NCBI GenBank assembly: GCA_025996715.1
Contig: BNTQ01000112.1
Location: forward strand, 1 to 7,705
DNA: 7,705 bases
Direction: 5' to 3'
DNA from: Bacteroidia bacterium
GTDB lineage: Bacteria; Bacteroidota; Bacteroidia; Bacteroidales; UBA932
The notes below the pieces were generated by a model. That model had not been told where the DNA came from. It did no database searches and saw nothing but the letters and a program-made list of their open reading frames with translations. Positions 1 through 4,371 of the stretch are shown piece by piece; position 1 is the stretch's first letter, and each line of letters begins with the position of its first letter. A program made the translations under genes and the position numbers.

Positions 1-1
1 G

Positions 2-556
2 AAAGCAGAAGCCCAAAAACGCGGCTTGGATTGCGAAACCAGCGTTCCTGTTATCTTTGACAACTACCTTTCAAAAGACAGCATCAAAATGTTTGCCGAA
101 ACTAAGGTGTTGAACGACAAAGAACTGCATTCGCGTTGCGAAGTAAAATGGGAAACCTACACCAAAAAAATCCAAATCGAAGCGCGTGTGTTGGGCGATT
201 TGGCACTCAATCACATTATTCCGGTGGCAACCAAGTATCAATCGAGTTTGTTGGACAACGTTGCCAAAACGGTAGCCTTGTTCCCCAATGATACCAAAAT
301 TTCGGCGCAAAACCGCAGCCTCATCGAGCAAATTGCAAATCACACCAACGAGATTACAACAGGTGTAGAGAGTTTGGTCAATGAGCGCAAAATTGCCAAC
401 AAGATTGAGAACGAGCGCGAAAAAGCCATTGCCTACCACGACAAAATCGTACCTGCAATGGACACCATTCGTTACCACATTGACAAATTGGAATTAGTTG
501 TGGACAACGAAATGTGGCCCCTGCCCAAGTATCGCGAGTTGCTGTTTGTGCGATAA
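2..556 (+). CDS. glnN: Glutamine synthetase type III, C-terminal part (5' end cut by window edge)
   Basis: Glutamine synthetase makes glutamine from glutamate, ammonia and ATP in the cytoplasm. GSIII (GlnN) is the large form, about 700-730 residues, typical of Bacteroidota. The frame is open from base 2, so 184 residues remain, roughly the last quarter. Recognition rests on the GSIII C-terminus: a KKIQIEARVLGD segment, then NHIIPVATKYQSSLLDNV, then a charged helical stretch with ERKIANKIENEREKA, and the ending RYHIDKLELVVDNEMWPLPKYRELLF plus two residues. The catalytic core is not present. An apparent start at 26 is an internal TTG (leucine), not the real start. The stop TAA is at 554-556 and a strong terminator follows 20 bases later, so glnN ends its transcript here. 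No promoter is visible because the gene start lies outside. Confidence 0.95.
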   Translation, partial: KAEAQKRGLDCETSVPVIFDNYLSKDSIKMFAETKVLNDKELHSRCEVKWETYTKKIQIEARVLGDLALNHIIPVATKYQSSLLDNVAKTVALFPNDTKISAQNRSLIEQIANHTNEITTGVESLVNERKIANKIENEREKAIAYHDKIVPAMDTIRYHIDKLELVVDNEMWPLPKYRELLFVR

Positions 557-575
557 ACGATGTATATTTTTGCAC

Positions 576-612
576 CCAAGCCGCTGAGTTTTCAGCGGCT
601 TGGTTCTTTTTC
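576..612 (+). terminator. Rho-independent terminator of glnN
   Basis: A perfect 12-bp stem (CCAAGCCGCTGA at 576-587 with TCAGCGGCTTGG at 592-603) closes on a GTTT loop and is followed by the T-rich tail TTCTTTTTC. It lies 20 bases after the glnN stop codon. Confidence 0.92.
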
Positions 613-662
613 AAGATACTTCTAAAAATCTATCAGAGTATTTTGTTTTTGAATTTTTAATT

Positions 663-816
663 TGCATTCCATAGGAATGCATCGCTCGGTAGAAAACATT
701 GGTAAACATCGTTTATTGCGCGCGGACAGCAACCGTTTTTCAAGGCGTTGCCCCTACTCCGCGCGACCTATACCGAACTTACTTGATATTCTACCGAGCG
801 ACCCATCCCGATAGGG
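663..816. repeat. Nested palindromic repeat element A (TCGCTCGGTAGAA family)
   Basis: The element is built in layers. A small hairpin opens it (TGCATTCC at 663-670 with GGAATGCA at 674-681). Next comes a 13-bp inverted repeat, TCGCTCGGTAGAA at 682-694 with TTCTACCGAGCGA at 789-801. A weaker CCC/GGG hairpin (807-816) ends it. A GC-rich inner module (719-765) sits in the middle. Repeats of this style look familiar to me from Bacteroidota intergenic regions. The translations they give are not genes. No gene lies between 613 and 1122; 613-660 is AT-rich and featureless. Confidence 0.75.
719..765. repeat. Inner GC-rich module of element A
   Basis: This 47-bp module is bounded by the 8-bp inverted repeat CGCGCGGA (719-726) / TCCGCGCG (758-765). 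Its first 32 bases match 1590-1621, the centre of element B, at 28 of 32 positions, although the two outer elements are otherwise unrelated. Confidence 0.7.
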
Positions 817-830
817 TTGATAATGAGTAA

Positions 831-960
831 ATAAAGTAATAAGGTTAAAAAAATATGTATTCTTTTTGCTACTAAGGTTGCCTGATAGAAATAAGGTTTT
901 TTAAACGCACAACCCGAAGGGTTGAATATACATAACCGCCAGCGAAACTGGCGGAAAACG
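831..960 (+). repeat. 130-bp dispersed repeat, copy 1
   Basis: Aligns without gaps to 3461-3590 with 4 mismatches in 130 positions; looser similarity continues about 15 bases upstream. It contains two hairpins: CAACCC-GAA-GGGTTG (910-924) and CCGCCAG-CGAAA-CTGGCGG (936-954). It lies directly after element A. Function unknown; the hairpins could act on RNA ends. Confidence 0.88.
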
Positions 961-996
961 GACAATGCTGCAAACCTTGGTTAGTTGAGACGCGGC

Positions 997-1041
997 GTGC
1001 CGTTAGGTACGCCATCAAGGCAGACCGCGTACCTACGGCAC
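997..1041. repeat. Bulged hairpin GTGCCGT(T)AGGTACGC
   Basis: GTGCCGTTAGGTACGC (997-1012) pairs with GCGTACCTACGGCAC (1027-1041): 15 pairs with one bulged T, around a 14-base loop. It sits just upstream of the promoter of the 72-residue gene. It is preceded by GAGACGCGGC, a motif shared with the GTAGAGACG hairpins at 1717 and 3602. Confidence 0.7.
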
Positions 1042-1072
1042 TTGGGAATTAAATTTTAATTTATTACCTTTG
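1042..1072 (+). promoter_or_regulatory. Bacteroidota-type promoter for the small membrane genes
   Basis: TTG (1042-1044), a 20-base gap, then TACCTTTG (1065-1072) match the Bacteroidota -33 (TTTG) and -7 (TAnnTTTG) boxes. The ATG lies at 1123. A second -7-like box, TACATTTG (1097-1104), is closer to the start codon, but its nearest TTG is 24 bases upstream, a poorer spacing. Confidence 0.65.
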
Positions 1073-1122
1073 TATTCTACTAATTCAAAGATTTTGTACA
1101 TTTGTACTATAAGTGCATTTAT

Positions 1123-1341
1123 ATGACAAAAAAAGTTGAAATAGCAAAACTTCGCACAGAATTTGGAGAGGTCTGTATCAAGGTGGGAGCAAGCGTTATG
1201 GCTGCTACTGTTCTTGCTATATTCGTAACCAGAGTATCTATGATATCTGCGCTATGTTGCTTATTGACTTCTGTTGGATTTATTGTAGTCGGATTAATTT
1301 TTAAGGCAACTACATTTACCATTTTAAAACAAAACAAATGA
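1123..1341 (+). CDS. Small membrane protein with two predicted helices (72 aa)
   Basis: I do not recognise a function. The chosen start is the ATG at 1123. A longer frame back to a TTG at 1102 would place the start inside a promoter-like TACATTTG box. The product has a short charged N-terminus (MTKKVEIAKLRTEFGE), a hydrophobic stretch at about residues 20-38, a second at about 41-62 and a basic C-terminus (KQNK), which suggests a two-helix hairpin in the inner membrane. Its E-F-G-E motif just before helix 1 resembles E-L-G-K in the other small gene at 3947, so the two may be related. Bacteroidota carry many short two-helix proteins of this design (for example the DUF6722 group), but membership is only a guess. 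The TGA stop overlaps the ATG of the next small gene. Confidence 0.7.
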   Translation: MTKKVEIAKLRTEFGEVCIKVGASVMAATVLAIFVTRVSMISALCCLLTSVGFIVVGLIFKATTFTILKQNK

Positions 1342-1424
1342 CAACACTTTCTATTTTTCTAATTGTACTCGTTGCAGTATTCGCCGTTCCTGCCATTTTG
1401 ATATTACGGATGCCCGTAGCATAA
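1338..1424 (+). CDS. 28-residue single-helix membrane peptide
   Basis: The ATG at 1338-1340 overlaps the stop of the preceding gene in an ATGA arrangement, the classic layout for translational coupling. The peptide is nearly all hydrophobic (TLSIFLIVLVAVFAV, then PAILIL), with one arginine near the end, so it should form one membrane helix. Size and character recall short accessory subunits such as KdpF or small membrane toxins, but nothing in the sequence decides between these. The start, stop and overlap are clear. Whether it is translated is inferred from the overlap and from its strongly membrane-like composition. Confidence 0.5.
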   Translation: MTTLSIFLIVLVAVFAVPAILILRMPVA

Positions 1425-1534
1425 TGTCGTTACAATCCACGCGAATAACTCTGTTTTTGTAACTTTCTTGGCGGCTCTGGTTGTCGCTATTTTTCGGTTG
1501 TGAAGTTTTGAATTTCTTAACGGGGCAGCGGAAT

Positions 1535-1686
1535 TGTCCGTTAGGACATTTATATCAATAGAAAAAATATTTTGCCGCCGCTGTGATGGCGCGCGGACAG
1601 CAAGTGTTTTTCAAGGTTTTGTTTTTGCACCGCGTGCCATTATGCTGGTGTGTATTTTTTCTATTGATATGCAAGCCCTATGGGCT
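1535..1686. repeat. Nested palindromic repeat element B (ATATCAATAG family)
   Basis: It has the same layered plan as element A but different outer sequence. A small hairpin opens it (TGTCC-GTTA-GGACA, 1535-1548). A perfect 18-bp inverted repeat follows, ATATCAATAGAAAAAATA (1552-1569) with TATTTTTTCTATTGATAT (1653-1670). A closing hairpin ends it (AGCCC-TAT-GGGCT, 1674-1686). The GC-rich centre (1586-1640) is bounded by an 11-bp inverted repeat with one G-T pair, and shares its sequence with the centre of element A. The stretch 1425-1534 before it shows no convincing gene. Confidence 0.78.
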
Positions 1687-1716
1687 AAATAGCACCGCAA
1701 ACAATTACCATTATCC

Positions 1717-1790
1717 GTAGAGACGCGGCGCGCCACGTCTCTACACGATACGGAACAAAAAAAACAGCGAGAGCAGTTGCCCTCGCCGTC
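1717..1790. repeat. Hairpin/terminator repeat unit, copy 1
   Basis: This 74-bp unit recurs in the same orientation at 3602-3677, with two mismatches and one 2-base indel. It holds two parts. The first is a GTAGAGACG...CGTCTCTAC hairpin (1717-1744) with a GGCGCGCC centre. The second is a GCGAGAGC-AGTT-GCCCTCGC hairpin next to an A-run, which reads as a terminator on the minus strand. The two copies flank the ATPase gene as direct repeats. Confidence 0.88.
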
Positions 1791-1795
1791 TTTTT
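1758..1795 (-). terminator. Terminator downstream of the ATPase gene
   Basis: On the minus strand the stem GCGAGGGC-AACT-GCTCTCGC (8 bp, one G-T pair) is followed by TG and eight T. In this copy the stem can extend outward by pairing an A-run with the T-run, to about 17 bp. It lies about 115 bases past the ATPase stop codon. Confidence 0.82.
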
Positions 1796-1825
1796 GCATA
1801 CTACCGGAACGGATTACTTTTTTCC

Positions 1826-1872
1826 TATTAGTTGCCAAAGTAGCAATATTTTTACAATTTTGGCAACTAATA
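1826..1872. repeat. 14-19-14 inverted repeat on the 3' side of the ATPase gene
   Basis: TATTAGTTGCCAAA (1826-1839) and TTTGGCAACTAATA (1859-1872) form a perfect 14-bp inverted repeat with a 19-base spacer. A further half-site, TGTTGCCAAA, lies at 1881-1890. The same design with the same spacer length occurs on the other side of the gene at 3396-3442. The ATPase stop codon is 38 bases away. Confidence 0.85.
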
Positions 1873-1909
1873 ATTGTATTTGTTGCCAAAATTGCATTTG
1901 TTGTAAAAT

Positions 1910-3334
1910 TTATTCGCTTTCGGCAAACAAATCATCGAGTGTTACTTCGTTTTGAACAATGTCATAATATTTATTTTGCCTAACTCCAAAAGTTGTCAGC
2001 ATAAGCAAATGTATTGCTTTGCGGGGCTGTGTTTCCTGTTGAAAAACCTCCATCTTTTCACGCAGTTTTTCTTCGTAATCTTTTGTGATAGAGTAAGGTA
2101 TTTTTGAATATTTTATTTCACAGAGATTGATTATATTGTCGGCACGGTCTAAAAGTAAATCAATCTGCACATTTTGTCCAGCCTTGTTGCTGCGCCAAGC
2201 ATATTCTGACGATTGAACGCCCAAAACTTCAAGTTTTTTCTTCATTTCTCTGACGTGTAATAAACAAAGAATTTCAAATGAAAACCCTGCCCAAGTATTG
2301 TGTCGGGCTGTATTTAGGGTGTTTGTCCAAAATTTTTCATCTCTAACATTGTTTTTGTGCATAAAATAATAATAAAACAGCGTGAAAAAATCAATCAGTT
2401 GATAGATAACTTCTGTTTTTTTGGTCGGTTGCGAATAAGAACGAATAAAACCGCTGTATTCTAAGTTGTTAAGAATTGTTGTGATTTTGTTTCCACTTTT
2501 CATTTTTGTCTTTTCAAGTATCTTTTTGCGAGTTAAACCATTGCGGTTTGAGCTTAAAATTTCAACAATTTTTTCGTAATTTTCTGCGTGGTCAAACAGC
2601 GAAACAAATAAATTTTGAAACTCTTTTTTTAATTCTGCGTTTTTGCTAAAAATCACATTATCAATGTTTTGTGATACGCCTTTGCCTTGCTTTAATTTAT
2701 CTAAATAAAAAGGTATTCCGCCCATAATCATATAAATTTCAGCAATTTGATAGTGTGTCCAATTGATATTTTTTGATTTCAAAAACAGTTCCGTTTCGTG
2801 CAGGGTAAAAGGAAGAAGTTCGATTGTGGCTGTAATCCTGTTGTACAATCCGCCGTGATTATTGATAAGATTTTTTACAATCCACGAAGTTGCAGAACCG
2901 CAGACAACCAGCATAACATCGCGTTTTGAGCAAGCCCAACCATTCCAAAAATGCTCTAATGCAGTTAGAAATCCCGATTTGTGAGTATCAAGCCAAGAAA
3001 TTTCGTCAATAAAAACAACCTTGCGCTTTTTTGTAGAATTTTGCAACAACGTAATTAGTTGTTCAAACGCTTCCAACCACGATTTTGGCACAGAAAATTC
3101 CTTATCAGACGCTCGTTTAAGCGTAAAATGAAAGTTCATTAACTGCTCATTCAAACTGCCCTTTGCCAATCCTGAAAGGTCGAAAACGAACTCTTTTTCA
3201 AGCAATTCACGAACAAGAAAGGTTTTACCAACCCGCCGTCTGCCATAAACAGCAACAAATTCGGGTTTATTGGATTTGTATAATTTCTGTAACTTGTTGA
3301 TTTCAAGTTTTCTGCCAACAATTTTTGTATTCAT
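1910..3334 (-). CDS. ATPase_2-family AAA ATPase with C-terminal DUF234-type PD-(D/E)XK-like domain
   Basis: A 474-residue cytoplasmic protein of the ATPase_2 (archaeal-type ATPase) family, which often occurs in many copies per genome and has no settled function. The N-terminal NTPase domain is intact: Walker A GRRRVGKT at residues 31-38 (K37), Walker B VVFIDEISWLD at 106-116 (D110, E111), a sensor-like LVVCGSATSW at 142-151, and GGLYNR at 161-166, whose R166 could be an arginine finger. A winged-helix-like region follows at about 255-325. The C-terminal part has the spacing of a restriction-type nuclease fold, with E354, D392 (QIDLLLD) and E406-I-K408 (CEIK), so catalytic residues look preserved; nuclease activity is inferred, not shown. 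The ATG at 3332-3334 is preceded by a well-placed promoter. The gene runs opposite to both its neighbours and is bracketed by inverted and direct repeats, which suggests an inserted unit. Confidence 0.88.
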   Translation of the reverse strand: MNTKIVGRKLEINKLQKLYKSNKPEFVAVYGRRRVGKTFLVRELLEKEFVFDLSGLAKGSLNEQLMNFHFTLKRASDKEFSVPKSWLEAFEQLITLLQNSTKKRKVVFIDEISWLDTHKSGFLTALEHFWNGWACSKRDVMLVVCGSATSWIVKNLINNHGGLYNRITATIELLPFTLHETELFLKSKNINWTHYQIAEIYMIMGGIPFYLDKLKQGKGVSQNIDNVIFSKNAELKKEFQNLFVSLFDHAENYEKIVEILSSNRNGLTRKKILEKTKMKSGNKITTILNNLEYSGFIRSYSQPTKKTEVIYQLIDFFTLFYYYFMHKNNVRDEKFWTNTLNTARHNTWAGFSFEILCLLHVREMKKKLEVLGVQSSEYAWRSNKAGQNVQIDLLLDRADNIINLCEIKYSKIPYSITKDYEEKLREKMEVFQQETQPRKAIHLLMLTTFGVRQNKYYDIVQNEVTLDDLFAESE

Positions 3335-3355
3335 ATCAAAAAGTATTTAATGCCA

Positions 3356-3386
3356 CAAAGGTACAAAAAACATTCAATATGGCAAA
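3356..3386 (-). promoter_or_regulatory. Bacteroidota-type promoter of the ATPase gene
   Basis: On the minus strand TTTG (3383-3386) is followed after 19 bases by TACCTTTG (3356-3363), an exact fit to the Bacteroidota -33/-7 pattern. The -7 box ends 21 bases before the ATG. The inverted repeat 3396-3442 begins 9 bases upstream of the -33 box, where a regulator could bind. Confidence 0.78.
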
Positions 3387-3395
3387 AAATAATTT

Positions 3396-3442
3396 TATTA
3401 GTTGCCAAAATGTGTTATTTTTTGCAAGTTTGGCAACGAATA
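3396..3442. repeat. 14-19-14 inverted repeat on the 5' side of the ATPase gene
   Basis: TATTAGTTGCCAAA (3396-3409) pairs with TTTGGCAACGAATA (3429-3442) with one mismatch across a 19-base spacer. Arms and spacer length match the 3'-side repeat at 1826-1872. The right half of the spacer is also similar (a T-run, then A or G, then CAA). It could be an operator for the adjacent promoter or one end of a cassette. Confidence 0.83.
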
Positions 3443-3460
3443 AATGGTTGAAATGAATAA

Positions 3461-3590
3461 ATAAAGTAATAAAGGTAAAAAAATAGGTATCCTTTTTGCT
3501 ACTAAGGTTGCCTGATAGAAATAAGGTTTTTTAAACGCACAACCCGAAGGGTTGAATATACATAACCGCCAGCGAAACTGGCGGAAAACG
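3461..3590 (+). repeat. 130-bp dispersed repeat, copy 2
   Basis: Second copy of the repeat at 831-960, same orientation, with its hairpins at 3540-3554 and 3566-3584. In both copies the preceding sequence is similar (GGTTGA...AATGA...TAAATAAAG), so the repeat unit is closer to 145 bp with an indel. There is no gene between 3335 and 3740 in this arm; the stretch is filled by the promoter, inverted repeat and repeats listed here. Confidence 0.88.
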
Positions 3591-3601
3591 CAGCGCAGGT
3601 G

Positions 3602-3677
3602 GTAGAGACGCGGCGCGACACGGCTCTACACGATACGGAACACAAAAAAAACAGCGAGAGCAGTTGCCCTCGCCGTC
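3602..3677. repeat. Hairpin/terminator repeat unit, copy 2
   Basis: Copy of 1717-1790 in the same orientation. Its GTAGAG...CTCTAC hairpin (3602-3629) carries a mismatch. The terminator part (3644-3673) keeps the 8-bp stem and T-run on the minus strand. Confidence 0.87.
3644..3673 (-). terminator. Terminator reading toward the ATPase promoter
   Basis: The minus-strand stem GCGAGGGC-AACT-GCTCTCGC is followed by TG and eight T. It sits upstream of the ATPase promoter in the same direction, so it would stop outside transcripts from entering the ATPase gene. Confidence 0.7.
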
Positions 3678-3702
3678 GTATAAATGGTGGATAATAAATA
3701 AA

Positions 3703-3733
3703 TTTGGAGGTTATGAAATAATTACTACCTTTG
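3703..3733 (+). promoter_or_regulatory. Promoter copy ahead of the broken small gene start
   Basis: TTTG (3703-3706), 19 bases, then TACCTTTG (3726-3733). This is the arm-1 copy of the promoter at 3973-4003. Here it leads into a gene start that is broken at the loop. Confidence 0.6.
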
Positions 3734-3740
3734 CAGTATG

Positions 3741-3947
3741 TTATACAGATAATAATCTATGTCGTCGGTTAAGTTTTATACCTTTTGCGGCGGTATCCAT
3801 ATCAAAAATAAGTTCTCCGTTGCCAAATAAGGCAAATTCATTGCCAAAGAATGGCGTTACAAAAACAAGGATAAATGCCGCCGTCGCAAGATTAGTAAAA
3901 AACTTGCCTAACTCTCCGCAAAAGGTATAAAACTTAACCGACGACAT
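3741..3947 (-). CDS. Small membrane protein, genuine N-terminus with chimeric C-terminus
   Basis: The frame starts at the ATG 3945-3947, 25 bases after a good promoter. About 52 codons (3947 to roughly 3791) look genuine: a short N-terminus, E-L-G-K at residues 12-15, then a hydrophobic segment at about 17-34 (LATAAFILVFVTPFF). From about residue 53 onward the frame reads through the fold-back joint and translates the antisense of its own start region, so the last 15 or so residues and the stop at 3741 are artificial. The N-terminus resembles that of the 72-residue gene at 1123, suggesting a related two-helix protein whose second half is missing. Function unknown. Confidence 0.55.
   Translation of the reverse strand: MSSVKFYTFCGELGKFFTNLATAAFILVFVTPFFGNEFALFGNGELIFDMDTAAKGIKLNRRHRLLSV
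3759..3830 (+). pseudogene. Small membrane gene start broken at the fold-back joint (23-residue remnant)
   Basis: The ATG at 3759 and the first 10 codons are the arm-1 copy of the gene that starts at 3947 on the other strand. After the arm ends at 3790 the frame runs into the loop read from the wrong side and stops at 3828-3830, giving 23 residues with no membrane helix. It is best read as a product of the inversion joint, not a real gene. Confidence 0.7.
3791..3915. other. Single-copy loop between the palindrome arms
   Basis: This 125-base stretch has no partner elsewhere in the window. Read on the minus strand it continues the small membrane-protein gene that starts at 3947 in arm 2, giving a hydrophobic segment. 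Read on the plus strand from arm 1, the same gene start instead runs into a stop at 3828-3830. The loop is therefore probably contiguous in nature with arm 2, and the artificial joint lies at its left border near 3790/3791. Confidence 0.85.
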
Positions 3948-3972
3948 AGATTATTATCTGTATAACATACTG

Positions 3973-4003
3973 CAAAGGTAGTAATTATTTCATAACCTCC
4001 AAA
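3973..4003 (-). promoter_or_regulatory. Bacteroidota-type promoter of the small membrane gene at 3947
   Basis: On the minus strand TTTG (4000-4003), a 19-base gap and TACCTTTG (3973-3980). The -7 box ends 25 bases before the ATG. Confidence 0.72.
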
Positions 4004-4028
4004 TTTATTTATTATCCACCATTTATAC

Positions 4029-4104
4029 GACGGCGAGGGCAACTGCTCTCGCTGTTTTTTTTGTGTTCCGTATCGTGTAGAGCCGTGTCGCGCCGCGTCT
4101 CTAC
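4029..4104. repeat. Hairpin/terminator repeat unit (arm-2 copy of 3602-3677)
   Basis: In this arm it lies between the small gene at 3947 and the ATPase. The second unit of the pair is at 5916-5989, so direct repeats flank the ATPase here too. Confidence 0.87.
4033..4062 (+). terminator. Terminator upstream of the ATPase promoter (arm 2)
   Basis: Stem 4033-4040 with 4045-4052, AACT loop, T-run at 4055-4062. Mirror of 3644-3673. Confidence 0.7.
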
Positions 4105-4115
4105 CACCTGCGCTG

Positions 4116-4245
4116 CGTTTTCCGCCAGTTTCGCTGGCGGTTATGTATATTCAACCCTTCGGGTTGTGCGTTTAAAAAACCTTATTTCTATCAGGCAACC
4201 TTAGTAGCAAAAAGGATACCTATTTTTTTACCTTTATTACTTTAT
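4116..4245 (-). repeat. 130-bp dispersed repeat (arm-2 copy of 3461-3590)
   Basis: Mirror copy, with the CCGCCAG/CTGGCGG and CAACCC/GGGTTG hairpins. It pairs with the related copy at 6746-6875. Confidence 0.88.
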
Positions 4246-4263
4246 TTATTCATTTCAACCATT

Positions 4264-4310
4264 TATTCGTTGCCAAACTTGCAAAAAATAACACATTTTG
4301 GCAACTAATA
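4264..4310. repeat. 14-19-14 inverted repeat, 5' side of ATPase (arm 2)
   Basis: Mirror of 3396-3442, ending 9 bases before the -33 box of the ATPase promoter. Confidence 0.83.
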
Positions 4311-4319
4311 AAATTATTT

Positions 4320-4350
4320 TTTGCCATATTGAATGTTTTTTGTACCTTTG
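4320..4350 (+). promoter_or_regulatory. ATPase promoter (arm 2)
   Basis: TTTG (4320-4323), 19 bases, TACCTTTG (4343-4350); the ATG follows at 4372. Confidence 0.78.
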
Positions 4351-4371
4351 TGGCATTAAATACTTTTTGAT

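Larger units (their letters stand above)
1..3790 (+). repeat. Left arm of a near-full-length inverted repeat
   Basis: Every gene and repeat in this arm recurs as its reverse complement in 3916-7705, with paired coordinates summing to 7706. The first 60 bases are the exact reverse complement of the last 60. At the inner end, CCTTTTGCGG (3781-3790) pairs with CCGCAAAAGG (3916-3925), and the next pair (3791 C with 3915 T) fails. All translated products are identical in the two arms. Identity over 3.8 kb with no drift points to a copying or assembly event, not an old duplication. Confidence 0.97.

Noticed and set aside
71..478. 135-residue frame antisense to glnN, plus the 78-residue frame at 378-614
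   Set aside because: Shadows of the clearly recognised glutamine synthetase reading frame.
768..965. 65-residue frame across element A and the 130-bp repeat (copy at 6741-6938)
   Set aside because: It is a translation of dispersed hairpin repeats. Frames of this kind are common spurious predictions.
1429..1463. GTTACAA/TTGTAAC stem as a terminator for the small gene pair
   Set aside because: Only 7 AT-rich pairs around a 21-base loop with no proper T-run; too weak to call.
1423..1506. Open stretch after the 28-residue peptide whose translation looks membrane-like (NSVFVTFLAALVVAIF)
   Set aside because: There is no usable start codon between the in-frame TAG at 1417 and the hydrophobic part; it could be a decayed or frameshifted extension, but nothing supports translation.
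1611..1889. 92-residue cysteine-rich frame on the minus strand (and its copy at 5817-6095) resembling a zinc-binding protein
   Set aside because: It starts at a TTG inside a TTGGCAAC half-site and is translated entirely from the inverted repeat, the terminator hairpin, the GTAGAGACG hairpin and part of element B. Its CxxC patterns come from repeat sequence, and there is no promoter.
1717..3677. CRISPR array
   Set aside because: The repeats are only paired, far apart and hairpin-rich, with no regular short spacers and no cas genes.
3664..3930. 88-residue plus-strand frame across the loop
   Set aside because: It begins in the terminator repeat and crosses the inversion joint; it exists only because of the palindrome.
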